Positions 8,796 through 18,163 are shown, numbered from the stretch's first letter. The stretch: 64,000 nt of DNA from Pseudomonas pohangensis (GCF_900105995.1 NZ_LT629785.1:868001-932000); one strand, 5' to 3'. The notes: generated by a model not told the origin, from the letters alone. A program made the numbers and translations.

Positions 8796-9353
8796 ATGTC
8801 CGCCGATCTCGCCCAAATCCGCCAGGTGATGGCTGAAGCCGATTGCCTGTACACCGAAGCGCAGATCGAGGCGGCTATCGACAAGATTGCCGCTGCCATC
8901 AACAGCCAGCTGGCCGAGAGCAATCCGGTGGTGTTCTGCGTGATGAACGGCGGCCTGATCTTTACCGGCAAGCTGCTGCCCAAACTGGATTTCCCGTTGG
9001 AACTGTCCTACCTGCATGCCAGCCGCTACCGCAATGAAACCAGCGGCGGCGACCTGTTCTGGAAGGCCAAGCCGGAAATTTCCTTTATCGACCGCGATGT
9101 ACTGATCATCGACGACATCCTCGATGAAGGGCACACCCTGGGCGCCATCATCGATTTCTGCCGGCATGCCGGCGCCAGCAAGGTGTATACCGCCGTGCTG
9201 ATCGACAAGGACCACCAGCGCAAGGCGCGCCCGGACCTGCAAGCCGACTTCATCGGCCTGCCGTGCATCGACCGCTTCATCTTCGGCTATGGCATGGATT
9301 ACAAGGGCTACTGGCGCAATGCACCGGGCATTTTTGCGGTGAAAGGGCTTTAA
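8796..9353 (+). CDS. Hypoxanthine-guanine phosphoribosyltransferase
   Basis: Purine salvage enzyme that transfers phosphoribose from PRPP to hypoxanthine or guanine. The 185-aa protein has the type I PRPP-binding motif VLIIDDILDEGHTL (about residues 102-115), the early loop FCVMNGGLIFTGKL and the late segment FIFGYGMDYKGYWRN, all in family order. This is the HPRT branch found in Pseudomonas beside the uracil phosphoribosyltransferase gene. It starts 90 bp after hemH on the same strand. Exact base preference cannot be read from sequence. Confidence 0.9.
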   Translation: MSADLAQIRQVMAEADCLYTEAQIEAAIDKIAAAINSQLAESNPVVFCVMNGGLIFTGKLLPKLDFPLELSYLHASRYRNETSGGDLFWKAKPEISFIDRDVLIIDDILDEGHTLGAIIDFCRHAGASKVYTAVLIDKDHQRKARPDLQADFIGLPCIDRFIFGYGMDYKGYWRNAPGIFAVKGL

Positions 9354-9376
9354 TCTCAGCGGAACCCGCAGGCTGA

Positions 9377-11128
9377 TCAGGCGCCGTTGTCTGGTGCCTC
9401 GGTGAGCGCCTGTTCCGCAGGCAGCCCCAGCCACTGCAGGGCCTTCACCCGTGCCTGCGGCAGATTTTGCCGGTAGGCCAGCCGGCCGCCTTCGCGGTGC
9501 ACGCCGGCGTGCCGCAGCTTCAGCCGGACGTTGGCCGAGGTGCCGACCAGAATCAGGCCGATATTCTGGCGCTGGTACTCGTGCAGCAGGTTTTCCAGCG
9601 AGGCCAGAGCCGTCATGTCGAGCATCTGCACGGCACTCATTTCGACGATCACCACCCGTACGTCCGGATTCAGCCGGCGCAGCACGCTGAGGGCTTTTTC
9701 CGCCGCACCAAAGAACAGCGGGCCGCGAATGGCGTAGGCCAGCACCTGTTCCGGGAGGTTTTCCAGCGCCTGATGGAAGTGTCTGGGCAAGGGCGCGGTA
9801 TCGGTCAGGTCACTCATGCGCTTGATGAACAGGCCGGCTGCCAGCAGCAGGCCGACGCCCACTGCCAGCACCATGTCGAACAGCACGGTGAGCAGCAGGC
9901 AGGTGAGCAGCACCAGCACATCGCTGCGTGGTGCGATGCGCAGTGTGTGCAGCACATGCGGTGGTTCGCTCATGTTCCAGGCGACCATCAGCAGCAGTGC
10001 CGCCATGGCCGCCATCGGCAGGTAACTGAACAGCGGCGCCAGCAGCAGGATGGCCAGCAGCACCACCCCGGCGTGGGTGATGGCGGCTATGGGCGAGAAG
10101 GCGCCGGCGCGGATATTCGCCGCGCTGCGGGCGATGGCCGCGGTGGCGGTGATGCCGCCGAACAGCGGGGCAACCAGATTGCCCAGACCTTGCCCGAGCA
10201 GTTCGCCATTCGGGTCGTGTTTGCTGCCGGTCATGCCATCGGCGACTACCGCACACAGCAGCGACTCGATGGCGCCGAGCATGGCGATGGCAAAAGCCGG
10301 CGCGAGCAACTGGCGGACCAGCTGGAAGGTCAGCTCAAGCGGTTGGCCATCCGGCCCGGGCAGTTGCCAGGGCCAGGCGAAGTCCGGCAGAAACGGTGGA
10401 ATGCCCGGATGGCTGACGCCGTCGAGTACATAGGAAAAACGTTCGCCGAGAGTCGCCACCGGCAGGTTGAAGCGTTCCAGCAACAGGCCGAGCAAGGCGC
10501 CGGCGGCCAGCGCGATCAGGTGGGCGGGAATTTTCGGCACCCAGCGCGGCCAGACAATCAGAATTGCCAGACAGGCAACGCCGACCAGCAAGTCGCCGGG
10601 CTGCAGGCCTGGCAGTGCCTGCAGTAATAGATGGAGCTGATCGAGATAATGCTGGGGTGGGCGGTCCAGTTGCAGACCCAGCAGGTCCTTGATCTGCAGG
10701 GTGGCGATGACGATGCCGATGCCGGCGGTAAAACCCAGGGTGACCGGGTAGGGGATGAATTCGATCAGCTTGCCGGCGCGCAACAGGCCCATGGCCAGCA
10801 GGATCAGACCGGCCATGCTGGTACACAGCAACAGGCCGCCAATCCCGAATTTCTGCGTGATCGGCAACAGGATCACCACAAAGGCGGCGGTCGGGCCGGA
10901 AACATTGAAGCGTGAGCCGCCGGTCAGGGCGATCAGCGGCGCGGCTACCAGAATGGTGTACAAGCCGTGTTGCGGTGCGACCCCCACCGCAATCGCCAGC
11001 GCCATGGCCAGCGGAATGGCGATAATACCGACCGTCAGCCCGGCGATCAGGTCGCCGCGCAGTTTTTGCAGGGTGAAACCAGCCCTTCGGGATTGTTGAA
11101 GCGCAGCAAACAATGCAGGCAATTGCAT
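9377..11128 (-). CDS. SulP-family anion transporter with STAS domain (DauA-like)
   Basis: A 583-aa inner-membrane transporter. The first about 420 residues are strongly hydrophobic with the SulP signature region (LRGDLIAGLTVGIIAIPLAMALAIAVGV, then GLYTILVAAPLIALTGGSRFNVSGPTAAF). A cytosolic STAS domain follows (about residues 450-550; VVIVEMSAVQMLDMTALASLENLL). Relatives such as DauA carry C4-dicarboxylates; others carry sulfate or bicarbonate, and the substrate here cannot be chosen. It converges with the phosphoribosyltransferase gene, leaving only 23 bp between stop codons. Confidence 0.9.
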   Translation of the reverse strand: MQLPALFAALQQSRRAGFTLQKLRGDLIAGLTVGIIAIPLAMALAIAVGVAPQHGLYTILVAAPLIALTGGSRFNVSGPTAAFVVILLPITQKFGIGGLLLCTSMAGLILLAMGLLRAGKLIEFIPYPVTLGFTAGIGIVIATLQIKDLLGLQLDRPPQHYLDQLHLLLQALPGLQPGDLLVGVACLAILIVWPRWVPKIPAHLIALAAGALLGLLLERFNLPVATLGERFSYVLDGVSHPGIPPFLPDFAWPWQLPGPDGQPLELTFQLVRQLLAPAFAIAMLGAIESLLCAVVADGMTGSKHDPNGELLGQGLGNLVAPLFGGITATAAIARSAANIRAGAFSPIAAITHAGVVLLAILLLAPLFSYLPMAAMAALLLMVAWNMSEPPHVLHTLRIAPRSDVLVLLTCLLLTVLFDMVLAVGVGLLLAAGLFIKRMSDLTDTAPLPRHFHQALENLPEQVLAYAIRGPLFFGAAEKALSVLRRLNPDVRVVIVEMSAVQMLDMTALASLENLLHEYQRQNIGLILVGTSANVRLKLRHAGVHREGGRLAYRQNLPQARVKALQWLGLPAEQALTEAPDNGA

Positions 11129-11270
11129 GAAACCTCCCGGTTGGTCAGGCCCGATTGTACGCCAGCAGACCGCTGCCGGGCCTTAGGCAATTAGTCGGAA
11201 CCCTGCGTTGAGCCTGGCCGGCCACGGCGCTAAACTGCCTGCCCTCGAGAATGCGCCAAGGTAAATCGCA

Positions 11271-11558
11271 ATGCGTAAAGACAAGAAGCAGATCATCGGT
11301 GAAGAGATCAGCGACGACATGATCAAGGTGTACCTCGGCGCGGAGCCGGCGGATGCCACGCCGCCAGCCCTGCACAAGCTGATCAAGGCCTATCGTGGCT
11401 TGCGCGTGGGTGATTTCGAGCGTTTTGTCGGCTTTTTCCTCGAGGCCGGTTATTCGCTGGAAGCCCGTGATGCCGGCGGCAAGGACTTCGTCGAGCTGAT
11501 TCAGGACCAGCGTCAGGCCGAACCCTACATAGAGGTGATTCGCGCGGCGCGCGGTTAA
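11271..11558 (+). CDS. PA4642-family conserved small protein
   Basis: A 95-aa soluble protein (MRKDKKQIIGEEISDDMIKV...) that I recognise as the conserved Pseudomonas PA4642 family, function unknown. It is rich in charged residues, with a helical pattern through residues 10-90 and no signal peptide or membrane segment. It is divergent from the SulP gene with a 142-bp gap that must hold both promoters. The segment LIKAYRGLRVGDFERFVGFFLEAGYSLEARD looks like the conserved core. Confidence 0.8.
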   Translation: MRKDKKQIIGEEISDDMIKVYLGAEPADATPPALHKLIKAYRGLRVGDFERFVGFFLEAGYSLEARDAGGKDFVELIQDQRQAEPYIEVIRAARG

Positions 11559-11630
11559 CTTGATCAGATTGTTCCGGGCTATCTCACGTTCACGTGTGGT
11601 AGTTATGTACATGCTCTTGCAAAAGCTTTT

Positions 11631-11693
11631 GCAGGAGCGGCATGGGCCGCGATAGGGCATCAGGCACCACATCGCGGGCAAGCCCGCTCCTAC
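11631..11693. repeat. REP palindrome pair
   Basis: GCAGGAGCGGCATGGGCCGCGA and the inverse ATCGCGGGCAAGCCCGCTCCTAC form a divergent REP pair (BIME) between the PA4642-family gene and rfaH. Confidence 0.85.
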
Positions 11694-11772
11694 GATAGTC
11701 TTGTTTGAGTCCAGGTGCTTGATCTGCAAATTGCACGAATCGGGCCTGCCGGAAAGTCGCTGGAGATAGTCG

Positions 11773-12315
11773 ATGCGCAAGCAGGATACGGACATCGGTG
11801 ACCCCTACTCTGTCGAAGGTCCGACAACGGCCTGGTACCTGCTGCAGTGCAAGCCAAGGCAGGATGCCCGCGCCGAGGAGAATCTGCGGCGTCAGGGCTA
11901 CAGCTGTTTTCGACCGCTGCTGCAACGGGAAAAGCTCAGCGGCGGACGCATTCAAAAGGTCGAAGAGTCATTGTTTCCCGGCTATCTGTTCATCCAGCTG
12001 GATGCGCAGAGCAACTGGGCACCGCTGCGCTCGACCCGTGGCGTGAGCCGTCTGGTGGTATTCAGCGGCTATCCCTTGCCGGTTCCGGCCGGGCTGATCG
12101 AGCAATTGCGTCTGCGCTCGCAGCAGGTCAGCGGGCAAGCAGCGGTACCGGTGCTGAAAAGCGGAGAGAAAGTGCGCATCACCGAAGGCCCGTTTGCCGA
12201 GCTGGAAGCGATTTTCCACAGCATGGACGGCCTGCAACGTGCGGTATTGTTGCTGAACATGCTCAACCGCCAGCAGAAGATCCATCTGCCGCTGAGCAGT
12301 CTGAGCAAAGACTGA
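11773..12315 (+). CDS. rfaH: Transcription antitermination factor RfaH
   Basis: NusG paralogue recruited to RNA polymerase paused at ops elements; it suppresses Rho termination and helps translation of long horizontally acquired polysaccharide operons. The 180-aa protein has an N-terminal extension (about 18 aa), then the NGN domain (TAWYLLQCKPRQDARAEENLRRQGYSCFRP) with VEESLFPGYLFIQL, and a C-terminal domain ending GEKVRITEGPFAELEAIFHS...LLNMLNRQQKIHLPLSSL, as in RfaH rather than NusG. It has a GGAG site upstream. An exact ops sequence lies 10 kb downstream at the head of the polysaccharide locus. The gene appears monocistronic. Confidence 0.93.
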   Translation: MRKQDTDIGDPYSVEGPTTAWYLLQCKPRQDARAEENLRRQGYSCFRPLLQREKLSGGRIQKVEESLFPGYLFIQLDAQSNWAPLRSTRGVSRLVVFSGYPLPVPAGLIEQLRLRSQQVSGQAAVPVLKSGEKVRITEGPFAELEAIFHSMDGLQRAVLLLNMLNRQQKIHLPLSSLSKD

Positions 12316-12360
12316 GTCTGGCCATTCAATCAGCCTTGAATCAACCAGATTGCCATCACG

Positions 12361-12386
12361 CACCTCGCCAATATGCTGGCGAGGTG
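12361..12386. terminator. Hairpin between convergent rfaH and acyltransferase genes
   Basis: CACCTCGCCA / TGGCGAGGTG is a perfect 10-bp stem with a 6-nt loop, placed between two stop codons (12315 on plus, 12410 on minus). It may terminate both. No long U-tract follows on either strand. Confidence 0.55.
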
Positions 12387-12409
12387 AGCGGCTTTATGCG
12401 CGATGCGGG

Positions 12410-13969
12410 TTATTTGGCTGCGACGGTTTTGCGGCTTCGGCTGGGCTTGCTGGCTGCTGCTTTTGCCGGGGCTTTCCTGCGCGGGGCGGCAGGTGCTTTG
12501 GCTGCTGCGGGCTTTTCAAGGGCTGCCGGGGCGCCGGTTTCCAGCTCGAGGCTGCGCTTGAGCAATTCGGCGTGGGCGTCCTGCATGTACTTGCCCAGGT
12601 CGGCGATGTCCGGCATCAGCCGGCGACAGGCGATCAGGCCGAAATCCAGCCAGCCGTTGTAGCTCTGCAGGGTGATGTTCAGGCCCATGCCGTGGTAGGG
12701 AATCGACACCGGGAAGGTGCTGATCTGCTTGGCGCCGGCAAAGTACAGGGTCATGTTCGGTCCCGGTACGTTGGAGATCACCACGTTGGCTATCGGCGGC
12801 ACCGAGTTGGTCAGTCCCGAGCGGGCCAGGATCGCGACTATGCCGCTCATCAGCCAAGGCGCAGCCAGCGACGGGAAGTCGGTCGGCAAGATGGTTTTCA
12901 CGTCGGAGATGATGGCCTTTACGCCTTCGGCCGAGGCGTGAATGGCCTGCAGGCGCTCCAGCGGATCACGTACCGTGGTGGCCAGGCTCATGCGTGCCAT
13001 CGACACCTGGTTGGACAGGTCGGTATTGCCTTCCGGACGCAGGCTGACCGGTATCGCCGCCAGCAGTGGCAGGTTCGGCCGGCAACCCAGTTCGGCCAGA
13101 TAACGGCGCAGGCCTTCGGCGGAAATGGCCATGACCACGTCGTTCAGGCTGACCTTGTTGATCGAGGCGATGCGCTTGCTTTCGGCCAGCGGGATGGAGA
13201 AGCGGGCGAAGCTGCGCTGGTTGGTGATCGCCACATTCAGCGGCGTCTTCGGTGCAAACCAGTTCATCCGCTCGCTGCCGTTGCTGCTCTGGTCCTTGGC
13301 CGGACGCAGTACCTGCATGGTCTTGCGCAGCAACACCGGCAAGTTTTTCGCCAGCTTCACGGTCTGGCCGATATTGTGCGCCAGACCCGAGGCCGCCAGT
13401 TCGGCGATGCCGAAGTTGTCGGTCGGCAGACGCCGGGCGGCACGTGCCGGCTTGACTTTGCGCGGCACCGGCGTGACATCCATGATTGCCTGCATCAGCA
13501 CCTGGCCGCCCATGCCGTCCAGCGCGGCATGGTGCATTTTCGAGTAGAGCCCGACATAGCGGGTGCCATCGGGAAGATCGTCCGGTACCGGCAAACCGTC
13601 GAGCACATACATCTCCCACAGGGGGCGGCTGCGATCGAGCAGGCTGGAGTGCAGGCGTGCGACCAGGCGATCGACCGTGGCGCGGCTGGCCGGTGGCGGT
13701 ACGATCACGTGACGGATGTGGTGCTCCAGATCGAGGTGTTCGTCCATTACCCAGATCGGGTTGGCCATGTCGAACGGCATGTTGACCAGCTTGCGCTGGA
13801 AGATCGGCGCCAGATGCATGCGGCTCTGGATATGTGCGCGCACGTCATCCATGAAATTGCCGGTGTATTCCGGCGGCAACTCGAGAATGCTCAGTCCACC
13901 GACATGCATCGGCGTTTCGGGAGTTTCCAGATGCAGGAAGGTTGCGTCCAAACCGCTTAAATGATGCAT
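12410..13969 (-). CDS. Wax ester synthase/diacylglycerol acyltransferase (WS/DGAT) family protein
   Basis: Acyl-CoA:alcohol/diacylglycerol O-acyltransferase family (bifunctional WS/DGAT). The 519-aa protein starts MHHLSGLDATFLHLETPETPMHVGG, the family N-terminus. The catalytic motif HHxxxDG is seen as MHHAALDGMGG (about residue 146). The later family motifs NVVISNVPGP and the C-terminal GLNITLQSYNG are present. The last about 40 residues are an unusual Lys/Ala/Pro-rich tail (KAPAAPRRKAPAKAAASK), basic and probably disordered. It is followed by a hairpin shared with rfaH. Whether it makes wax esters or triacylglycerol is unknown. Confidence 0.9.
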   Translation of the reverse strand: MHHLSGLDATFLHLETPETPMHVGGLSILELPPEYTGNFMDDVRAHIQSRMHLAPIFQRKLVNMPFDMANPIWVMDEHLDLEHHIRHVIVPPPASRATVDRLVARLHSSLLDRSRPLWEMYVLDGLPVPDDLPDGTRYVGLYSKMHHAALDGMGGQVLMQAIMDVTPVPRKVKPARAARRLPTDNFGIAELAASGLAHNIGQTVKLAKNLPVLLRKTMQVLRPAKDQSSNGSERMNWFAPKTPLNVAITNQRSFARFSIPLAESKRIASINKVSLNDVVMAISAEGLRRYLAELGCRPNLPLLAAIPVSLRPEGNTDLSNQVSMARMSLATTVRDPLERLQAIHASAEGVKAIISDVKTILPTDFPSLAAPWLMSGIVAILARSGLTNSVPPIANVVISNVPGPNMTLYFAGAKQISTFPVSIPYHGMGLNITLQSYNGWLDFGLIACRRLMPDIADLGKYMQDAHAELLKRSLELETGAPAALEKPAAAKAPAAPRRKAPAKAAASKPSRSRKTVAAK

Positions 13970-14057
13970 GGTGTGCCTCTTGTGGGCTGCGTTGGTGTAG
14001 TGAGCTTAGTGTGGAAATCCCGCTGCGCGGGTATCCACCGTTTTGTCGCTTGGCCAG

Positions 14058-14096
14058 CCTGGGGTGGAAAAGGCTGCGCCGTTCTCCACCCCGGCT
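14058..14096 (-). terminator. Hairpin after the fumarase gene
   Basis: GGGGTGGA (14061-14068) pairs with TCCACCCC (14085-14092), with further GCC/GGC pairing outside, 4 bp past the fumarase stop codon. Likely the 3' end of the fumarase transcript. Confidence 0.5.
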
Positions 14097-14099
14097 TGC

Positions 14100-15623
14100 T
14101 TACTTGATTTCCACCGCCAGGCTGTCGTGGATCTTCTGCTGCCACAGTGCCGGCCCGGTGATGTGCACCGACTCGCCCTTGGTGTCGACCGCCACCGTGA
14201 CCGGCATGTCTTTCACCTCGAACTCGTAGATGGCTTCCATGCCCAGTTCGGGGAAGGCCAGTACGGTGGATTTCTTGATCGCCTGGGACACCAGATACGC
14301 CGCGCCACCGACCGCCATCAGGTACACCGCCTTGTTGTCCTTGATCGCTTCGATGGCAATCGGGCCGCGCTCGGACTTGCCGATCATGCCCAGCAGGCCG
14401 GTGCTTTCCAGAATCTGCCGGGTGAACTTGTCCATCCGCGTGGCGGTGGTCGGACCAGCCGGGCCAACCACTTCTTCGCGCACCGGATCAACCGGGCCGA
14501 CGTAATAGATAAAGCGGCCTTTCAGGTCGACCGGCAGCTGCTCGCCCTTGTTCAGCATGTCGACCATGCGCTTGTGCGCGGCGTCGCGGCCGGTGAGCAT
14601 CTTGCCGTTGAGCAGCACGGTTTCGCCGGGCTTCCAGCTCTGTACGTCTTCCGGGGTGAGGGTGTCGAGATTGACCCGACGTGCGCTCGGGCCGGCTTCC
14701 CAGACGATTTCCGGGTAGGCATCGAGATCCGGCGCTTCCAGTTCGGCAGGTCCCGAGCCGTCGAGCACGAAGTGCGCGTGGCGGGTGGCGGCGCAGTTGG
14801 GGATCATGCACACCGGCAGGCTGGCGGCGTGGGTCGGGTAATCCATGATCTTCACGTCGAGCACCGTAGTCAGGCCGCCCAGACCCTGGGCACCGATGCC
14901 CAGCTGGTTGACCTTGTCGAACAGCTCCAGACGCAGCTCTTCGATGCGATTGGACGGGCCGCGGGTTTTCAGTTCGTGGATGTCGATGGCGTCCATCAGC
15001 ACTTCCTTGGCCATCACCGCCGCTTTCTCGGCGGTGCCGCCGATGCCGATGCCGAGCATGCCCGGCGGGCACCAGCCGGCGCCCATGGTTGGCACGGTCT
15101 TGAGTACCCAGTCGACGATCGAGTCGGACGGGTTGAGCATGGCCATCTTCGACTTGTTTTCCGAGCCGCCGCCCTTGGCGGCAACGTCCACTTCGACCTT
15201 GTCACCGGGGACGATGGAGTAGTGGATGACGGCCGGGGTGTTGTCCTTGGTGTTCTTCCTGCTACCTGCCGGGTCGGCCAGGATCGAGGCACGCAGCACG
15301 TTGTCCGGCAGGTTGTAGGCGCGGCGTACGCCTTCATTGATCATGTCGTCGACGCTCATGGTCGCGCCATCCCAGCGCACATCCATGCCGACGCGGATAA
15401 AGATGGTGACGATGCCGGTGTCCTGGCAGATCGGCCGGTGGCCGGTAGCGCACATGCGCGAGTTGATCAGGATCTGCGCCATGGCATCACGAGCGGCCGG
15501 CGACTCTTCCTTCAGGTAAGCCGCGTGCATGGCCTGGATGAAATCGACGGGGTGGTAATAAGAGATGAACTGCAAGGCGTCGGCGACGCTCTGGATCAGG
15601 TCATCCTGCTTGATTACGGTCAT
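14100..15623 (-). CDS. fumA: Class I fumarate hydratase (4Fe-4S)
   Basis: TCA-cycle enzyme interconverting fumarate and malate with an oxygen-sensitive [4Fe-4S] cluster. The 507-aa protein combines the alpha part (about residues 1-290: NSRMCATGHRPICQDTG, KGGGSENKSKMAML, PTMGAGWCPPGMLGIGIGGT) and the beta part (from about residue 310: ARRVNLDTLTPEDVQSWKPGE...LLNGKMLTGRDAAHKRMVD) that are separate subunits in tartrate dehydratase. Cysteines in CATGHRPIC and GWCPPG are positioned as expected for cluster ligands. It appears monocistronic, with a hairpin after the stop codon. Confidence 0.95.
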   Translation of the reverse strand: MTVIKQDDLIQSVADALQFISYYHPVDFIQAMHAAYLKEESPAARDAMAQILINSRMCATGHRPICQDTGIVTIFIRVGMDVRWDGATMSVDDMINEGVRRAYNLPDNVLRASILADPAGSRKNTKDNTPAVIHYSIVPGDKVEVDVAAKGGGSENKSKMAMLNPSDSIVDWVLKTVPTMGAGWCPPGMLGIGIGGTAEKAAVMAKEVLMDAIDIHELKTRGPSNRIEELRLELFDKVNQLGIGAQGLGGLTTVLDVKIMDYPTHAASLPVCMIPNCAATRHAHFVLDGSGPAELEAPDLDAYPEIVWEAGPSARRVNLDTLTPEDVQSWKPGETVLLNGKMLTGRDAAHKRMVDMLNKGEQLPVDLKGRFIYYVGPVDPVREEVVGPAGPTTATRMDKFTRQILESTGLLGMIGKSERGPIAIEAIKDNKAVYLMAVGGAAYLVSQAIKKSTVLAFPELGMEAIYEFEVKDMPVTVAVDTKGESVHITGPALWQQKIHDSLAVEIK

Positions 15624-15695
15624 GGGCTGGGCTCCTAAAGCGGGGTTTGTGTAGAGAGGCTGACTGGTGGCCGCTGCCGGGCGTTACGGGTGGTC

Positions 15696-15760
15696 GTAGG
15701 GTGGGCTTCAGCCCACCATGATTGGCGGACGAACCCTTGGTGGGCTGAAGCCCACCCTAC
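15696..15760. repeat. GTAGGGTGGGCTTCAGCCCACC-type inverted repeat pair
   Basis: Outer arms GTAGGGTGGGCTTCAGCCCACC and GGTGGGCTGAAGCCCACCCTAC are inverted relative to each other, each itself a palindrome, in the gap between fumarase and the ferredoxin reductase. Confidence 0.9.
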
Positions 15761-15921
15761 ACAGCCTGCGCAACGCACAATTCCGGATCAGCTATGGCTG
15801 TTCAGTATAACGCGGCAGTCAAGTCAGACACAGTCGGTAATAGGTCGTGTAGCCGGGTGGGTTTTTCCCGGAACGGCGGTTAGAGTGGGGCTTTGCTGTC
15901 TGGCCCCACCCGCCCAACGGA

Positions 15922-16872
15922 ATGCCCCCCGTGTCCGAACTGCTCATTGCCGGCAAGTCGATCAACGCCGCCGACAACGCCAATCTGCTCGATACCCTGC
16001 TGGCTGCTGGTCTGGCGATTCCCTATAGCTGCCGCGCCGGCAGTTGCCATGCCTGCATGGTGCGTTGTACGCAGGGCGAGCTGCTGGATGCAAAGCCGGA
16101 TGCGCTGTCGCCAGCGCAGCGTGCGGAGGGCTGGCGGCTGGCCTGCCAGAGCCGGATACGCGGTGATCTGGCGCTGGAAGTATTCGATCCGCAACGCGAC
16201 GGAATTGCCGCACGTATCCACAGCCTGGACTGGCCTGCCCCGGATATCCTGCGCCTGCGCCTGTTGCCGGCGCGCCCGCTGCGCTACAGCGCCGGCCAGC
16301 ACCTGTTGTTGTGGGGTGCCAGCGGCGTAGTGCGGCCCTATTCGCTGGCCAGCCTGCCCGGCACGGATGAATGGCTGGAGTTCCATATCGATTGCAGTCG
16401 GCCGGGCGCGTTCAGTAGTCAGGTCCGGCAGCTGGTTGAGGGTGATCAGCTGGGTCTTGGCGAGCTGCATGGGGGTGGGCTGCATTACGATCCTGACTGG
16501 CAGGATCGACCCTTGCTGTTGCTGGCTGCCGGCACCGGTCTGGCGCCGCTCTGGGGGCTGTTGCGCGAAGCGCTGCGGCAGGCGCATCAGGGGCCGATCC
16601 GCCTGCTGCATGTGGCCCGTGATCCCGCCAGCCATTATCTGGCTGGCGAACTGGCAGCGCTGACCGAAGCGCATCCCAACCTGCAGGTCGAGTTGCCGGT
16701 GCAGGCCGAGCTGGCTGCTGCTTTGGCCAATCTGCAGCTTGCCTCGCGGCAAACCATCGCCTTAGTCTGTGGTTCCCCTGCTGCCGTGGAGCATTTTTCC
16801 CGGCGTCTGTATCTGGCCGGCCTGCCGCGATCGCAGCTGTATGCCGATACCTATTTGTCCCGCGCCTCCTGA
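15922..16872 (+). CDS. 2Fe-2S ferredoxin-type NAD(P)H-dependent reductase
   Basis: A 316-aa electron-transfer flavoprotein. The N-terminal plant-type ferredoxin domain has cluster ligands in CRAGSCHAC (about residues 37-45) plus a later Cys in LACQSR. An FAD-binding region follows (RPYSLASLP, about residue 138, matching RxYSL), then an NAD(P)-binding region (LLLLAAGTGLAPLWGLL, about residue 200). Order and size match CDP-6-deoxyglucoseen reductase-like and phenol-hydroxylase-reductase-like proteins. It is 23 bp upstream of the enoyl-CoA hydratase gene, so probably an operon. Physiological partner unknown. Confidence 0.88.
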   Translation: MPPVSELLIAGKSINAADNANLLDTLLAAGLAIPYSCRAGSCHACMVRCTQGELLDAKPDALSPAQRAEGWRLACQSRIRGDLALEVFDPQRDGIAARIHSLDWPAPDILRLRLLPARPLRYSAGQHLLLWGASGVVRPYSLASLPGTDEWLEFHIDCSRPGAFSSQVRQLVEGDQLGLGELHGGGLHYDPDWQDRPLLLLAAGTGLAPLWGLLREALRQAHQGPIRLLHVARDPASHYLAGELAALTEAHPNLQVELPVQAELAAALANLQLASRQTIALVCGSPAAVEHFSRRLYLAGLPRSQLYADTYLSRAS

Positions 16873-16895
16873 AAGAGCCGCTAACCGGAGTCTGC

Positions 16896-17669
16896 ATGAG
16901 CGAACACATTATTGTTGAACGTGAACCGGGTCTGCTGACCCTGCGCATGAATCGTCTGGACAAGATGAATGCCCTGACCCGGCAGATGTACAGCCAGATG
17001 GCGCAGGCACTGAATGCGGCGACTACCGATCGCAGCGTGCAGGCGGTGCTGATTACCGGCAGCGAGAGCTGCTTCACCAGCGGCAATGACCTGATGGATT
17101 TCATGAATGCGCCCAAGGCCGGTCTGGGTGGCGAAGTGCTGGAATTCATGCAGGCGCTGTTCGAGTTCAGCAAGCCGGTAGTGGCCGCCGTGTCCGGCCC
17201 GGCGGTGGGCATCGGCACCACCATGCTGCTGCACTGCGATTTCGTTTATGTCAGTCAGGATGCGCTATTCAAGATGCCTTTCGTCAAGCTCGGCCTGTGC
17301 CCGGAATACGGCTCCAGTCTGATCCTGCCGCGTCTGATCGGTCAGGCCAAAGCCAATGACCTGTTGTTGCTCAGCGAATCCTTTAGCGGTGAACAGGCGG
17401 TCGCCTGGGGCATCGCCAACGAGGCGCTGGCCGACGGTGCTGCAACTTTGGCCAAGGCCCGTGAAACCGCCTTGCGCTTGCTCGATCTGGCACCTTCGGC
17501 GGTGCAGGTAAGCAAGCGCCTGATGCGCGCACCGGGTCGTGAGGAGTTACGCCAGGTGATCAAGGAGGAGGGCGAACTGTTCGGCGCACGCCTGTCGCAC
17601 CCGGAAGCCATGGAAGCGATTGCTGCCTTCATGCAAAAGCGCAAACCGGACTTCTCGAAGTTTCTTTGA
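16896..17669 (+). CDS. Enoyl-CoA hydratase/isomerase family protein
   Basis: Crotonase-fold acyl-CoA enzyme of 257 aa. The oxyanion-hole segments are FTSGNDLMDF (about residue 65) and VAAVSGPAVGIGTTMLLHCDFVY (about residue 96), the usual crotonase patterns. The residue after KLGLCPEYGSS lies where hydratases have the catalytic Glu (PE). The C-terminal RKPDFSKFL is typical of the PaaG/FadB-like group. It follows the ferredoxin reductase gene by 23 bp. Exact substrate unknown; it may be a hydratase or an isomerase. Confidence 0.88.
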   Translation: MSEHIIVEREPGLLTLRMNRLDKMNALTRQMYSQMAQALNAATTDRSVQAVLITGSESCFTSGNDLMDFMNAPKAGLGGEVLEFMQALFEFSKPVVAAVSGPAVGIGTTMLLHCDFVYVSQDALFKMPFVKLGLCPEYGSSLILPRLIGQAKANDLLLLSESFSGEQAVAWGIANEALADGAATLAKARETALRLLDLAPSAVQVSKRLMRAPGREELRQVIKEEGELFGARLSHPEAMEAIAAFMQKRKPDFSKFL

Positions 17670-17711
17670 CGCAACCTGGAAACGATCAATTGATGTTGTT
17701 GTTTTTGCTCG

Positions 17712-17792
17712 GTGGGAGCGTCGCCCTCGGCGCGAGCTTTTAATTTGGCAACATCAAGATCAACAACTCGCGCCGGGGGCGACGCTCCCACA
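17712..17792. repeat. REP-like inverted repeat (GTGGGAGCG type)
   Basis: GGTGGGAGCGTCGCCCTCGG and the inverse CCGGGGGCGACGCTCCCAC form long arms around a GCGCGAG / CTCGCGC core. A second short palindrome, TTCCCACGC-GGA-GCGTGGGAA, is at 17881-17901. Both lie in the 17670-18163 gap. Confidence 0.75.
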
Positions 17793-18055
17793 ACAGCGCA
17801 TATGGCCAGACAGATTGTTCCCGCGTTTTCGCGTATTAGCACACGCTTGCGGGGTTGACGCACGAGCGTCGAGGGCTGCATTCCCACGCGGAGCGTGGGA
17901 ACGATCAATAGAGGTGTTATCTGCCACCCAGGTGGGCAAACACTGTGCACGTGCACTGCAGCAGGGCAGAGCGCAGCGGGTAAATTCCAGGTGAGGCCTG
18001 GCGCAGTTTTGCCAGGTTATTGAAATTAATACTCTTTTCAGTAAATGCAGAAATC

Positions 18056-18073
18056 TGGCATGAGTCGTGCTTT
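18056..18073 (+). promoter_or_regulatory. Possible sigma-54 promoter
   Basis: TGGCATGAGTCGTGCTTT has GG and GC separated by exactly 10 nt (18057-18058 and 18069-18070), close to the -24/-12 consensus TGGCAC-N5-TTGC. It lies about 90 bp before the 36-aa ORF at 18164. No activator site was identified, so this is tentative. Confidence 0.35.
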
Positions 18074-18163
18074 GGGTAAAGTGCGAGTCCTCGCGATGCT
18101 TGGCACAGGCATCGCTACAGGTCTCACGGTAAATCACCTTTCCGCGACACCAGGAGAATACCG

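Noticed and set aside
12350..15638. Long plus-strand ORFs (about 530 aa each) opposite the acyltransferase and fumarase genes.
   Set aside because: Third-position GC shadow frames; the minus-strand products have full family motifs.
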